A DNA stretch of 52,809 nt, from the NCBI GenBank assembly GCA_903857685.1, contig CAIOFO010000009.1:1-52809 (forward strand). The letters run 5' to 3'. Position numbers and translations under genes: made by a program. This document shows positions 28,036 to 37,027 of the stretch, one piece after another. Position 1 is the stretch's first letter; the number at the start of each line of letters is the position of its first letter. This DNA is from an uncultured Alphaproteobacteria bacterium. GTDB taxonomy: Bacteria > Pseudomonadota > Alphaproteobacteria > Micropepsales > Micropepsaceae. The notes under the pieces were generated by a model. It was not told the origin of the DNA and made no database searches. It saw only the letters and a list, made by a program, of their open reading frames with translations.

Positions 28036-29460
28036 TTACAAATAGGGCATCATCAGCCGCGCCGCCGCATCGCGCAGGCGAATCCCGACGGGCTGGGCGA
28101 GCAGCGCCGCCACGGTGAGCCTGTCGCCGCGCGCTATCTTGGCGTCAATGATGGCGTCCAGCTTGTGCACCAGCGCCGGATCGTAGCATTCCAGGTCGAA
28201 TTCGAAATTGAGCCGGAAGCTGCGCGCGTCCCAGTTGGAACTGCCGATCAGGCACCAGCCGTCATCCACCGTGCACAGCTTGGAATGATCAAAGGGCAGG
28301 GGCGTGGTGTAGATATTGGCCGCGATATGGTTGAAGAAGCGCAAATGCGCCCGCATCGCCCAGTCCATGAACAGGTAATTGCATTGCTGCGGGATCACGA
28401 TGTCCACGTGCACGCCGCGCAGGCATGCCTGGGCGATGGCGAATTGCAGCCGTGCATCGGGCAGGAAGTAGGGCGTCAGTATGCGGATTCGCTTCTTGGC
28501 CAAGGAAAGCGCCGCGCCCAGCAGCATCTCCAGCTTGTAGAGGTCCGCGTCGGGGCCGGACCGCAGGCCCTGGGCATAGACCGGACCGCGCGGCGCCAGT
28601 TCCGGCCACCAGATATCCTGCTCCAGATTTTCGCGGGTGGTAAAGGTCCAGTCGCGGGCAAATGCGTCCATGATCAGGCGCACCACCGGGCCCATGATGC
28701 GGAAATGGATATCGGTGATGAAGTCTTTGGGATGCAGTTTCTGCGAATTCTCCGCCCCGATATTCATCCCGCCCATGAAGGCGACGGCGCCGTCCACCAC
28801 CAGCAGCTTGCGGTGATTGCGCATGTTGAGAAACGGCATGCGCCAGGGCAGCCAGGTGTGCAGGAAGCGGGCGGCGGTCACGCCGCCGGCCTCAAGACGG
28901 TGGAAGGTGGGCGAAAAGAAATAGCCGGCGCCGACGCTGTCCAGCAGCACCCGCACCGCCACGCCGCGCGCCCTGGCCGCAATCAGGGCGTCGGAAAACT
29001 TCCGGCCCGCCGCATCGCCGCGGAAAATGTAGGAGGTCAGGGCGATGGATTGTGTGGCCGCCGCAATGGCCGCCAGCATTTCGGGATAGGCGGCATCGCC
29101 GCCCTGCAATACCGCAAGGTCGTTGCCCGAGGTCAGCGGGCCGCCGCTCAGCCGCCCGCTGGCGTCGAACAGCTCGCAGATATTCTCCGGCACGTCCTTC
29201 AGCACGGCCGATGTCTGCCGGCGGATATGCGCGTCCTTCAGCCGGCTCAACCGCAGCGCCCGGCGCGTCACCCGGTTGATGCCGAACAGGTAGTAAATCA
29301 GCCCGCCCAGGATGGGCGAGAACCAGGCCGCGCCGATCCAGCCCAGCGCCCCGCGCACATCGCTTTTTTTCAGCAGAACGTCCACCGTCACGGTGGTGGC
29401 GAGCAGCACATACAGAATCCCGACCAGGGCCTGCATCATGGGGGAATGGATCGAAACCAT
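28036..29460 (-). CDS. cls: Cardiolipin synthase (phospholipase D superfamily)
   Basis: This 474-residue membrane-associated enzyme makes cardiolipin from phosphatidylglycerol. Two N-terminal transmembrane helices (about residues 8-60) are followed by two PLD catalytic HKD motifs: H-R-K-L-L-V-V-D-G (about residue 214) and H-S-K-L-C-T-V-D-D-G with G-S-S-N-W-D (about residue 390). Length and layout are standard for bacterial ClsA-type enzymes. No clear Shine-Dalgarno sequence was seen before ATG 29460; in-frame ATGs at 29439 and 29436 are alternatives. It is transcribed away from the EEP-family gene, with 112 bases between their starts. Confidence 0.93.
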   Translation of the reverse strand: MVSIHSPMMQALVGILYVLLATTVTVDVLLKKSDVRGALGWIGAAWFSPILGGLIYYLFGINRVTRRALRLSRLKDAHIRRQTSAVLKDVPENICELFDASGRLSGGPLTSGNDLAVLQGGDAAYPEMLAAIAAATQSIALTSYIFRGDAAGRKFSDALIAARARGVAVRVLLDSVGAGYFFSPTFHRLEAGGVTAARFLHTWLPWRMPFLNMRNHRKLLVVDGAVAFMGGMNIGAENSQKLHPKDFITDIHFRIMGPVVRLIMDAFARDWTFTTRENLEQDIWWPELAPRGPVYAQGLRSGPDADLYKLEMLLGAALSLAKKRIRILTPYFLPDARLQFAIAQACLRGVHVDIVIPQQCNYLFMDWAMRAHLRFFNHIAANIYTTPLPFDHSKLCTVDDGWCLIGSSNWDARSFRLNFEFDLECYDPALVHKLDAIIDAKIARGDRLTVAALLAQPVGIRLRDAAARLMMPYL

Positions 29461-29572
29461 CGAAGGAAACGCCGGTTCTTGTGGTTTTCACAGCCAGGCT
29501 GGCAATTTGCTTGAAACTCTTCTTCAGGTCATCAAGTTTAATGACATAGTATCGCGTTCCCGGGATTCAGGC

Positions 29573-30247
29573 ATGTCATCTTCCAGGCAAATTTCCAAAG
29601 GCGCCGATCTGCGGGTGGTGAGCTGGAATCTGCTGCGCCGGGTGGGCGCCTGTGTCGAGGATATCGCCCGGCTGGTCAAAAGCCATCATCCCGACCTGCT
29701 GTTCCTGCAGGAAGCCACCGAGGAGGTGACGGCGCTGCCCGGCCTGGTCGGCGGGCATTTCTTCCGCCACGCCATGGACCGGCGCATTTACGGGCTGGCA
29801 GCCTGGAGCCCGCATCCATTCCCGCAGACCACGGCGTTGCGCCTGCCGGCCTCGGTGCTGCCGGGCCGCGTGCCGCCGCGCCATGCCCAGCTGGTGCAGT
29901 TCGGCGGCATCAACTTTGCCAATGTGCATCTGTCGCACGGCCAGTTCCTGAACCGCTGGCAGCTTCTGCATATCGCCAGCGCCCTTGACGGCCCCGCGGC
30001 CATCATCGGCGATTTCAATGCCGTCGGCCCGACCCTGCTGCCCGGCTTTCGCGATATCGGGCCGCGCCGGCGCACCCATCGCTCGGCCAATATCGTCAAC
30101 CTCAGGCTGGACCGCTGCCTGGCGCGCGATGTCAGCGCCATGGGATCGAAGGTTCTGGAGCGGGGCGCCTCGGACCATCATCCCATTGTGTTGGATCTGG
30201 CGATGGCGTCCCGGCAGCTTGAAGGCGGCGCGCTGCTGGCGTTCTGA
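29573..30247 (+). CDS. Endonuclease/exonuclease/phosphatase family protein
   Basis: This 224-residue cytoplasmic protein of the EEP superfamily hydrolyses phosphodiester or phosphate bonds with Mg2+. Family motifs appear in order: V-V-S-W-N-L-L (about residue 15), L-F-L-Q-E-A-T-E (catalytic Glu, about 44), N-V-H-L-S-H-G (about 119), I-G-D-F-N-A (about 144) and S-D-H-H-P-I (catalytic Asp-His, near 198). The frame is open back to 29312, but that overlaps the divergent cls gene, so ATG 29573 is preferred. The protein is short for the family, with a trimmed middle region. The neighbour cls suggests a lipid-related phosphodiesterase as one option, but DNA or RNA substrates are equally possible. 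Confidence 0.82.
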   Translation: MSSSRQISKGADLRVVSWNLLRRVGACVEDIARLVKSHHPDLLFLQEATEEVTALPGLVGGHFFRHAMDRRIYGLAAWSPHPFPQTTALRLPASVLPGRVPPRHAQLVQFGGINFANVHLSHGQFLNRWQLLHIASALDGPAAIIGDFNAVGPTLLPGFRDIGPRRRTHRSANIVNLRLDRCLARDVSAMGSKVLERGASDHHPIVLDLAMASRQLEGGALLAF

Positions 30248-30356
30248 GGAACGGGTTGAACGCGGAACCGGGCTGGCGCCGCGGCGTTCCCCGTAGGCCC
30301 GCGCCATGCCATATTCCGGCATATTTGAAGCGATATTCGCCTTGTAAGGAGATTTC

Positions 30357-31340
30357 ATGCAGATCGGCATTATCGGCCTGGGCCGGATGGGCGCCAATAT
30401 CGGCCGCCGCCTGATGGCGGCAGGCCACCAGGTCGTGGGCTTTGACCGCTCGTCTGCGGCGGTTGCGGCTCTGAGTGGCGCCGCTGCCGCCTCCAGTCTT
30501 GCGGACATGGTCGGCAAATTGTCGCCGCCCCGCGCGGTCTGGGTGATGCTGCCGGCGGGACCAATCACCGAAGACACGGTGGCCGAACTCGGCGCACTGC
30601 TTTCGCCGGGCGACACCGTGATTGACGGCGGCAACACGTTTTACAAGGACGATATCCGCCGCGCCAAGGCGCTGAAGGCCAGGAACATCACCTATGTGGA
30701 TTGCGGCACGTCCGGCGGCGTCTGGGGCCTGGAGCGCGGCTATTGCATGATGATCGGCGGCGACAAGTCGGCGGTGGACCGGCTGGATCCGATCTTTTCG
30801 GCGCTGGCGCCGGGCGCGGGCACAATCGCAAAAACCCCCGGCCGCGCGGCGCGCGATCCGCGCGTGGAGAAGGGCTATATGCATGCCGGACCGGCGGGCG
30901 CGGGCCACTTCGTCAAGATGGTGCATAACGGCATCGAATATGGCCTGATGCAGGCCTATGCCGAAGGCTTCGATATCCTGCGCGGAAAATCCGGCGCCGG
31001 GCTTGCCGAAGAGGAGCGCTTCGATATCGACCTGACCGATGTCGCCGAAGTCTGGCGCCGCGGCAGCGTGGTGTCCTCCTGGCTGCTCGACCTTACCGCC
31101 ATCGCGCTGGCCAAATCGCCGGAGCTGGGTGAATTTACCGGTGCGGTGGATGATTCCGGCGAAGGGCGCTGGACCGTCAATGCCGCGGTCGAAGAGGCGG
31201 TGGCCGCGCCGGTGATCACGGCGGCCCTGTTCACCCGCTTTCGTTCCCGCATCGCGCATAGTTTTGGCGAAAAGCTCCTGTCGGCGATGCGCAACGAATT
31301 TGGCGGTCATGTCGAGCCCGGCGCCGGAAACGGCAAATGA
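30357..31340 (+). CDS. gnd: 6-phosphogluconate dehydrogenase (short, probably NAD-type)
   Basis: Gnd oxidatively decarboxylates 6-phosphogluconate to ribulose 5-phosphate. The 327-residue length is that of the short class, not the 470-residue NADP enzyme. The Rossmann motif G-L-G-R-M-G-A-N (residues 7-14) is followed by an acidic residue at the end of strand 2 (V-G-F-D-R-S), which favours NAD over NADP. Substrate motifs include D-G-G-N-T-F-Y-K-D near 91, C-G-T-S-G-G-V-W-G near 120 and [10 protein letters not shown] near 186. AAGGAG precedes the ATG. It is first in the run gnd-zwf-pgl-GH15-PPGK-otsB-GH15-otsA and its TGA overlaps the zwf ATG. Confidence 0.94.
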   Translation: MQIGIIGLGRMGANIGRRLMAAGHQVVGFDRSSAAVAALSGAAAASSLADMVGKLSPPRAVWVMLPAGPITEDTVAELGALLSPGDTVIDGGNTFYKDDIRRAKALKARNITYVDCGTSGGVWGLERGYCMMIGGDKSAVDRLDPIFSALAPGAGTIAKTPGRAARDPRVEKGYMHAGPAGAGHFVKMVHNGIEYGLMQAYAEGFDILRGKSGAGLAEEERFDIDLTDVAEVWRRGSVVSSWLLDLTAIALAKSPELGEFTGAVDDSGEGRWTVNAAVEEAVAAPVITAALFTRFRSRIAHSFGEKLLSAMRNEFGGHVEPGAGNGK

Positions 31341-32845
31341 CGGCGATTTCCCACAAGCAGCCGCCACCGCCCACGGCCATCGTGATATTCGGCGCCAATG
31401 GCGATCTGACCCGGCGGCTGATCGTGCCGGCGCTGTATAATCTTGCCCGCACCGGGATGCTGCCGCCCCGCTTCGCCCTGATCGGGGTGGATCACAACGA
31501 CAAGACCACCGAAGACTGGCAGAGCAACCTCAAGCAGTTTCTCGCCGAGACGCTGGCGAAGAACAATGAGAGCCTGGACGAGAAACTCTGGCAGCCCATC
31601 GCCCGGGGAATGAATTTTCTCAAGGGCGATTTCGAGGATGACGGTGCCTACAGCAAGCTCGCCGACCTGCTGGCCGAACTGGACATCAAGGACGATCTGG
31701 GCGGCAATGCGCTGTTCTACATGGCGGTGGCGGACCGATTCTTCGCCCCCATCGCCGGCAAGCTGGGCAAGGCGGGACTGGCCAGGCAGGATGGCAGGAA
31801 TTTCCGCCGCCTGATCGTGGAAAAGCCGTTCGGCCATGATCTGGCATCGGCCAAGGCGCTGAACAAATGCCTGCTGGAATATTTCGCGGAAGAACAGATC
31901 TACCGCATTGATCATTTCCTGGGCAAGGAAACGGTGCAGAACATCATGGCGCTGCGTTTTGCCAACGGGTTGTTCGAGCCCATCTGGAACCGCGACCGCA
32001 TCGACCATGTCCAGATCACGGTGGCGGAAAGCATCGGCATAGAGGGGCGCGGCAATTTCTATGAAAAAACCGGGGCGCTGCGCGACATGCTGCCCAATCA
32101 CCTGTTCCAGCTGGTGGCAATGACGGCGATGGAACCGCCGGTGTCGTTCGAAGCCGAGGATATCCGCGCCAAGAAAGCCGAGATGTTCAAGGCGGTTCAC
32201 TCACTCAGCCTGGGCGATGTGGTGCGCGGCCAGTATGATGCCGGCAGCGTGGCCGGCCAGGCGGTGCCCGCCTATCGCGCCGAGGAAAATGTCGCTGCCG
32301 ATTCCAATATCGAAACCTTCGTCGCGGCGCGAGTGCTGATCGACAATTGGCGCTGGGCCGGCGTGCCATTCTACCTGCGCACCGGCAAGCGGCTGGCAAC
32401 CCGCTCCACCGAAATCGCCATCCGCTTCAAGCGCGCGCCCTTCGCCCTGTTCCGCGAAACCCCCATGGATGAACTGGATGCCGACTGGCTGATCCTGAGG
32501 GTCCAGCCGGACGAAAGCATCCGCCTGCGCTTCAACGCCAAGCGGCCCGGGCCGGCCATGGCGCTGGAAAGCGTGGCGATGGAGTTCAAATACAAGGACT
32601 GGTTCAAGCAGGCGCCCGCCGTGGGCTATGAGACCCTGATCTATGACTGCCTGATCGGCGACACCACCCTGTTCCAGCGCGCCGACCAGGTGGAAGCGGC
32701 CTGGGGCGTGGTCGAGCCGGTCTTGCTCGGCTGGGAAAGCGTGGCGCCCCGCCATTTTCCCAATTACTCGGCCGGCAGCGAAGGCCCCATCGCCGCCAAC
32801 GATCTTCTGGCCCGTGACGGCCGCTCCTGGCGCGCGATCAAATGA
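31337..32845 (+). CDS. zwf: Glucose-6-phosphate 1-dehydrogenase
   Basis: Zwf oxidises glucose 6-phosphate to 6-phosphogluconolactone. The 502-residue protein carries the coenzyme motif [10 protein letters not shown] near residue 17 and the active-site sequence [10 protein letters not shown] near residue 190, with the substrate-binding Lys and catalytic His. The substrate motif E-K-P-F-G-H-D-L precedes it. Length is normal. ATGA overlaps link it to gnd upstream and pgl downstream, so the three oxidative pentose phosphate (or Entner-Doudoroff entry) enzymes are translationally coupled. Confidence 0.97.
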   Translation: MTAISHKQPPPPTAIVIFGANGDLTRRLIVPALYNLARTGMLPPRFALIGVDHNDKTTEDWQSNLKQFLAETLAKNNESLDEKLWQPIARGMNFLKGDFEDDGAYSKLADLLAELDIKDDLGGNALFYMAVADRFFAPIAGKLGKAGLARQDGRNFRRLIVEKPFGHDLASAKALNKCLLEYFAEEQIYRIDHFLGKETVQNIMALRFANGLFEPIWNRDRIDHVQITVAESIGIEGRGNFYEKTGALRDMLPNHLFQLVAMTAMEPPVSFEAEDIRAKKAEMFKAVHSLSLGDVVRGQYDAGSVAGQAVPAYRAEENVAADSNIETFVAARVLIDNWRWAGVPFYLRTGKRLATRSTEIAIRFKRAPFALFRETPMDELDADWLILRVQPDESIRLRFNAKRPGPAMALESVAMEFKYKDWFKQAPAVGYETLIYDCLIGDTTLFQRADQVEAAWGVVEPVLLGWESVAPRHFPNYSAGSEGPIAANDLLARDGRSWRAIK

Positions 32846-33570
32846 ACAGTTCATCCAATACAAAGATCGGTGGCCGAACGGAAATCCTGGAGGACGCCGG
32901 GCAGCTTGCCGTCCGCGCCGCCGAATTTGTCGCCGATGCCATGCGGGGCTGCGCCGCGCCATTCCGCCTGTCTCTGGCCGGCGGTAGCACGCCGCGCGCG
33001 GCTTATGAACTTCTGGCGCGCCGCAACGATGTGGCCTGGAACTGCACCGAGATTTTTTTCGGCGACGAACGCCTTGTCCCGCCCGAAAGTCCCGACAGCA
33101 ATTACCGCATGGCGCGCGAAAGTCTGCTGGCGGGCGGCGCGGTCCAGCCCCGCGCCTTGCTGGCGATGCCCACCGACGGCACGCCGCAAGACTGCGCCGA
33201 TGCCTATGAGGATATTCTCCGCCAGCAATATGGGGCTTCGGTGCTGGATCCCGCCGTGCCGCTGTTCGACCTGATGCTGCTGGGCCTGGGCGCCGACGGC
33301 CATACCGCGTCGCTGATTCCGGGCCAGCCCGTCCTGAAAGAGCGAACCCGCTGGGTCGCGCCGGTCCCGCGGGGATGGGACGAAGTGCGCCTGACGCTGA
33401 CATATCCCGCCATCGAGTCCAGCCGCGTCACGCTGTTCATAGTGTCGGGCACCGACAAGGCCGAGGCCGTCAAGCGAGTCCGCGGCGGCGACGCCACAAT
33501 GCCGGCGGGGGCGCTAAAGCCGCTGGGCGAGGTGGTCTGGCTGCTCGACCGGGCGGCTGCGGGTGAGTAA
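32842..33570 (+). CDS. pgl: 6-phosphogluconolactonase
   Basis: Pgl hydrolyses 6-phosphogluconolactone to 6-phosphogluconate, linking Zwf and Gnd. The 242-residue protein is of the DevB/NagB-like type: S-L-A-G-G-S-T-P-R-A-A-Y-E-L-L near residue 44, F-F-G-D-E-R-L-V-P near 73, S-N-Y-R-M-A-R near 87, and L-L-G-L-G-A-D-G-H-T-A-S-L near 148. The start overlaps the zwf stop by 4 bases and the end overlaps the GH15 start by 8 bases, which confirms one operon. Confidence 0.95.
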   Translation: MNSSSNTKIGGRTEILEDAGQLAVRAAEFVADAMRGCAAPFRLSLAGGSTPRAAYELLARRNDVAWNCTEIFFGDERLVPPESPDSNYRMARESLLAGGAVQPRALLAMPTDGTPQDCADAYEDILRQQYGASVLDPAVPLFDLMLLGLGADGHTASLIPGQPVLKERTRWVAPVPRGWDEVRLTLTYPAIESSRVTLFIVSGTDKAEAVKRVRGGDATMPAGALKPLGEVVWLLDRAAAGE

Positions 33571-35365
33571 CCTCAGAATCGAAGATTATGCCGTGATCGG
33601 CGATTGCCGCAGCGCCGCGCTGGTCGGCCGCGACGGCTCGATAGACTGGCTGTGCCTGCCGCGCTTCGATTCCGACGCCTGTTTCGCCGCCCTGCTGGGC
33701 GATGCCAGCTGCGGCCGCTGGCTGGTGGCGCCCGTGCGGACCGCCCGCAAGGTGACGCGCCGCTATCTGGGCGACAGCCTGATCCTGGAAACGCTATTCA
33801 CCACGGCCACCGGCACGGCGCGGCTTCTGGATTTCATGCCGCCCAACCAGGACAACGGTACGCTGGTGCGCCTGATCGAGGGGCTTGCCGGCCATGTCGA
33901 GATGGCGACCGAACTGACGATCCGCTTCGATTACGGCATCACCATTCCCTGGATGAGCAAGCTCGACGCCAAAACCCATACGGCGGTGGCTGGACCCCAT
34001 CTGCTGGCCATCCGCACCCCCGCCAATCTGCGGGGCAAGGACATGCATTCGGTGGCGGAATTCACGGTGCGCAAGGGCGAGCGCATGCCCTTTGTTATGC
34101 GCTACAGCCGCTCGCACCGTCCCGTCGCCCCCGTGGTGGATGCCGACATCGCCCTAGAGGAAACGGAAAAATTCTGGGCCGGCTGGTCGGGCAAATGCCG
34201 CGTCCAGGGCAAATACCGCCGCCAGATCATACGCTCTCTGCTGACACTCAAGAGCCTGTCCTACGCCCCGACCGGCGGCATCGTCGCGGCGGTGACGACT
34301 TCTCTGCCGGAGAAAATCGGCGGCACGCGCAACTGGGACTATCGCTATTGCTGGCTGCGCGATGCCACCTTCACCCTTTTGGCTTTTCTCAATGCCGGCT
34401 ATTTCGAGGAAGCCAAGGTCTGGCAGGACTGGCTGCTGCGGGTCATCGCCGGCGCGCCGGACCAGCTCCAGACCATGTACAGCGTCATGGGCGACAAGAG
34501 GCTGGACGAGATCGAGCTGTCGCACCTGGCCGGTTACAGGAATTCGCGCCCGGTACGGATCGGCAATTCCGCCGCCCAGCAGCTTCAGCTCGATATTTAC
34601 GGCGAACTGGCCGATGTGCTGGTCCAGGCGCGCAAGGGCGGGCTGAAACCGCCGCCGGAACGCGAAGAGATTCGCGCCGCCTTTCTCGCCCATCTGGAAA
34701 AAAGTTGGAACAAGCCCGATGAGGGCATCTGGGAAATCCGCGGGCAGCCCCAGCATTTTGTGCATTCCAAGGTCATGACCTGGGTGGCGTTTGACCGCGC
34801 TTCCAATTCCAGCCACAGCAAGCGGGATCGGACGAAATACCGGCGCATCGCCGACCGGATTCACAAGGACATCTGCGCCAAGGGCGTGGACGGGAAGCGC
34901 GGCTGCTTTGTCCAGGCCTATGGCTCGCAAAGCGTGGATGCCAGCCTGCTGCTGTTGCCGCTGGTGGGTTTCCTGCCGGCCAAGGACCGGCGTATCCGCA
35001 AGACGGTGCGGGAGATCGAAAAGCGGCTGCTCTTCAAGGGCCTGGTGCTGCGCTATGAAACCGGCACCGGGGTGGACGGATTGCCGCCGGGCGAGGGCGC
35101 TTTCCTGGCCTGCAGCTTCTGGCTGGCCGACAATTACCTGCTGCAGGGCCGCGTGGCGCAGGCCCGGCGGCTGTTCAACCGGCTGAAAAAGCTTTCCAAT
35201 GATGTCGGCCTGTTCGCGGAAGAATATGATCCGGTGGCCAAAACCATGCTGGGGAATTTCCCCCAGGCATTTTCCCATGTCGCCCTGATCAACAGCGCGC
35301 TGGGTCTGATGACGCAGGAACAAACACGTGCCAAGAAAATCCGCAAACCCATCGTCCGGTACTAG
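33563..35365 (+). CDS. Glycoside hydrolase family 15 protein 1 (glucoamylase/trehalase type)
   Basis: This 600-residue cytoplasmic GH15 protein has an N-terminal beta-sandwich (about 1-210; the start I-E-D-Y-A-V-I-G-D-C-R-S-A-A-L-V-G-R-D-G-S-I-D-W-L is typical) and an (alpha/alpha)6 catalytic domain. It has R-N-W-D-Y-R-Y-C-W-L-R-D-A, the likely catalytic acid in G-I-W-E-I-R-G (near 390) and the likely base in P-P-G-E-G-A-F-L-A-C (near 512). There is no signal peptide, so the substrate is internal: trehalose or maltodextrin. Bacterial GH15 trehalases of this size are known, and the neighbouring otsA and otsB favour trehalose. It starts with GTG, overlapping pgl by 8 bases. Confidence 0.9.
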   Translation: MSNLRIEDYAVIGDCRSAALVGRDGSIDWLCLPRFDSDACFAALLGDASCGRWLVAPVRTARKVTRRYLGDSLILETLFTTATGTARLLDFMPPNQDNGTLVRLIEGLAGHVEMATELTIRFDYGITIPWMSKLDAKTHTAVAGPHLLAIRTPANLRGKDMHSVAEFTVRKGERMPFVMRYSRSHRPVAPVVDADIALEETEKFWAGWSGKCRVQGKYRRQIIRSLLTLKSLSYAPTGGIVAAVTTSLPEKIGGTRNWDYRYCWLRDATFTLLAFLNAGYFEEAKVWQDWLLRVIAGAPDQLQTMYSVMGDKRLDEIELSHLAGYRNSRPVRIGNSAAQQLQLDIYGELADVLVQARKGGLKPPPEREEIRAAFLAHLEKSWNKPDEGIWEIRGQPQHFVHSKVMTWVAFDRASNSSHSKRDRTKYRRIADRIHKDICAKGVDGKRGCFVQAYGSQSVDASLLLLPLVGFLPAKDRRIRKTVREIEKRLLFKGLVLRYETGTGVDGLPPGEGAFLACSFWLADNYLLQGRVAQARRLFNRLKKLSNDVGLFAEEYDPVAKTMLGNFPQAFSHVALINSALGLMTQEQTRAKKIRKPIVRY

Positions 35366-36074
35366 GTCCGCCATCCGGCGGATCCTGGCGATCGACATTG
35401 GCGGCACAGGGCTGAAGGCGGCGGTGATCGGGCCGACGGGAGAATTCGTCGAAGCGCGGATGCGCCTGAAGACGCCGCGTTACTGCACCCCCAGAAAAAT
35501 GGTGCCGTTGCTTGTGCGGCTGGTCAAAACTTTCAAGCAGTATGACCGCGTCTCGATCGGGTTTCCCGGCTATGTCCGTGGCGGCAAGGTGTTCACCGCG
35601 CCGCATCTTGGCACCAAGGCCTGGGCCGGCTTTCCCCTGGAAGCGGCGATGCGCAAGGCCCTGAAGAAGCCGGTCAAGCTGCTCAATGACGCGGATGTCC
35701 AGGGCCTGGCCGCAATCAGGGGCAAGGGGCTGGAGCTGGTCTGCACCCTGGGCACGGGCCTGGGCACCGCCATCTTCCAGGACGGCGTCCTGCTGCCGCA
35801 CATGGACCTGTCGCACATGGCGATCCGCGCCCGGGACGATTTCGACGTCTATATCGGCGACCATACGCTGAAGGCGATCGGTCCCAAGGCCTGGAACAAG
35901 CGGGTCAAGAAAACCATCGCCATGCTGCACGAGGTGTTCTTTTTCGATCATCTTTACCTGGGCGGCGGCAATGCGCGCCGGATCAAGTTCAAGCTGCCGC
36001 GAAATGTTTCCATTGTTTCCAACGATGCCGGCATGGCGGGGGGCGCCTTTGTCTGGCGGCCCCGGACAATATAA
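35328..36074 (+). CDS. ROK-family glucokinase, polyphosphate glucokinase-like
   Basis: This 248-residue sugar kinase of the ROK family resembles polyphosphate-dependent glucokinases (PPGK). The phosphate-binding motif D-I-G-G-T-G-L-K-A is at residues 23-31, and L-N-D-A-D-V-Q-G-L-A near 121 holds the catalytic Asp. T-L-G-T-G-L-G-T-A near 141 is the second nucleotide/phosphate motif. PPGK phosphorylates glucose with polyphosphate or ATP, giving glucose 6-phosphate. GTG 35328 lies 38 bases inside the GH15 gene, with AGGAAC just upstream. Between a GH15 hydrolase and zwf it would recycle released glucose. PPGK versus ordinary ROK glucokinase cannot be proven by eye. Confidence 0.82.
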   Translation: MPRKSANPSSGTRSAIRRILAIDIGGTGLKAAVIGPTGEFVEARMRLKTPRYCTPRKMVPLLVRLVKTFKQYDRVSIGFPGYVRGGKVFTAPHLGTKAWAGFPLEAAMRKALKKPVKLLNDADVQGLAAIRGKGLELVCTLGTGLGTAIFQDGVLLPHMDLSHMAIRARDDFDVYIGDHTLKAIGPKAWNKRVKKTIAMLHEVFFFDHLYLGGGNARRIKFKLPRNVSIVSNDAGMAGGAFVWRPRTI

Positions 36075-36127
36075 ATCGAGCGACGGCCCGGAGTTCGATA
36101 GCGCCAGCATATCGAACGCGGCCTCGC

Positions 36128-36213
36128 GTTGCCTGGGGGCCGTACGCTGGCGCTACGGGCCTCAGGCAACTTCCGTAGGCCGCGCGACCAAACATAGGGA
36201 ACCCGCGGGTTCC
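36128..36213. repeat. Two palindromic elements in the PPGK-otsB gap
   Basis: The 218-bp gap 36075-36292 contains two structures. First, 17-bp arms at 36128-36144 and 36154-36170, beginning GTTGCCTG and ending CAGGCAAC, match at 15 of 17 positions around a 9-nt loop. Second, GGAACCCGCGGGTTCC (36198-36213) is a perfect 16-bp palindrome. No T-run follows, so a simple terminator is unlikely. REP-like elements or an operator for otsB are possible. This is the only real gap in an otherwise overlapping cluster, so it may hold an internal promoter. Confidence 0.5.
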
Positions 36214-36292
36214 ATGGGGCGTTATCGGGAAAGCCGGGGGGTTCGCTCCGGCGTAAAGCGCCTGTTGAAACACATGATTTGGATCTTTACCG

Positions 36293-37027
36293 ATGACGCC
36301 GCCCGTGAACGGCAATACGGCCCTGTTTCTGGACATAGACGGCACGCTGCTCGATCTGGCCCGCACACCCGACGCGGTTGTGGTGCCGGCCGACCTGCTG
36401 GAGGCTCTGTCCCGCCTGCATGACGAATTGCGCGGCGCCCTGGCCTTTGTCAGCGGCCGCTCCCTGCTTGCCATAGACCGGCTGTTCGCGCCGCTGCGCA
36501 CCGCCGCCATCGGCTGCCATGGCGCCGAGGTGCGCGGGGCGGACGGCAAAGTGCGGGCTTTGGCCCCGCCGATATCCGATGCGGTGCGCGCCCTGTTCGC
36601 CGATCTGGCGCAAGCCCATCCCGGCGTATTGCTGGAGGACAAGACCTATGCCTTGGCGCTGCATTACCGGCTGGCGCCGGAAGCCAGGGCTTCCATCACC
36701 CGGGCGCTGGAAAATCACGCCGGGCTGCTGGTGGCAGACGGCATCTCCCTGATCGCGGGCAAGGCGGTTATCGACGCGCGGCCCGCCGGCATTGACAAGG
36801 GCGTCGGGCTGCGTGCCCTGCTGGCTCGGAAACCGTTTGCCGGCCGCCGGGTGTTGTTCGGCGGCGACGATACAACCGACATGGACGTCTTTCACATGCT
36901 GCCGGAGATCGGCGGCAGCGGATTTTCGGTGGGCAAGCATTTCCCCGGGGTGGACCATGTCTTCGCCTCGCCGCGCGCGGTGCGGCAATGGCTGGCGCGC
37001 CTGGCGGATGAAGGGGTGGCGGCATGA
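36293..37027 (+). CDS. otsB: Trehalose-6-phosphate phosphatase
   Basis: OtsB removes phosphate from trehalose 6-phosphate. The 244-residue HAD-family protein has the nucleophile motif F-L-D-I-D-G-T-L-L-D (about residues 11-20), the F-V-S-G-R-S motif near 53 and the metal-binding F-G-G-D-D-T-T-D near 188. H-G-A-E-V-R near 77 and K-G-V-G-L-R near 167 are typical of trehalose phosphatases. No strong ribosome-binding site is visible before ATG 36293. Its end overlaps the second GH15 gene by 4 bases (ATGA). Confidence 0.94.
   Translation: MTPPVNGNTALFLDIDGTLLDLARTPDAVVVPADLLEALSRLHDELRGALAFVSGRSLLAIDRLFAPLRTAAIGCHGAEVRGADGKVRALAPPISDAVRALFADLAQAHPGVLLEDKTYALALHYRLAPEARASITRALENHAGLLVADGISLIAGKAVIDARPAGIDKGVGLRALLARKPFAGRRVLFGGDDTTDMDVFHMLPEIGGSGFSVGKHFPGVDHVFASPRAVRQWLARLADEGVAA

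Noticed and set aside
29312..29572. N-terminal extension of the EEP-family protein
   Set aside because: It overlaps the divergent cls coding region; the first EEP motif follows ATG 29573 at the normal distance.
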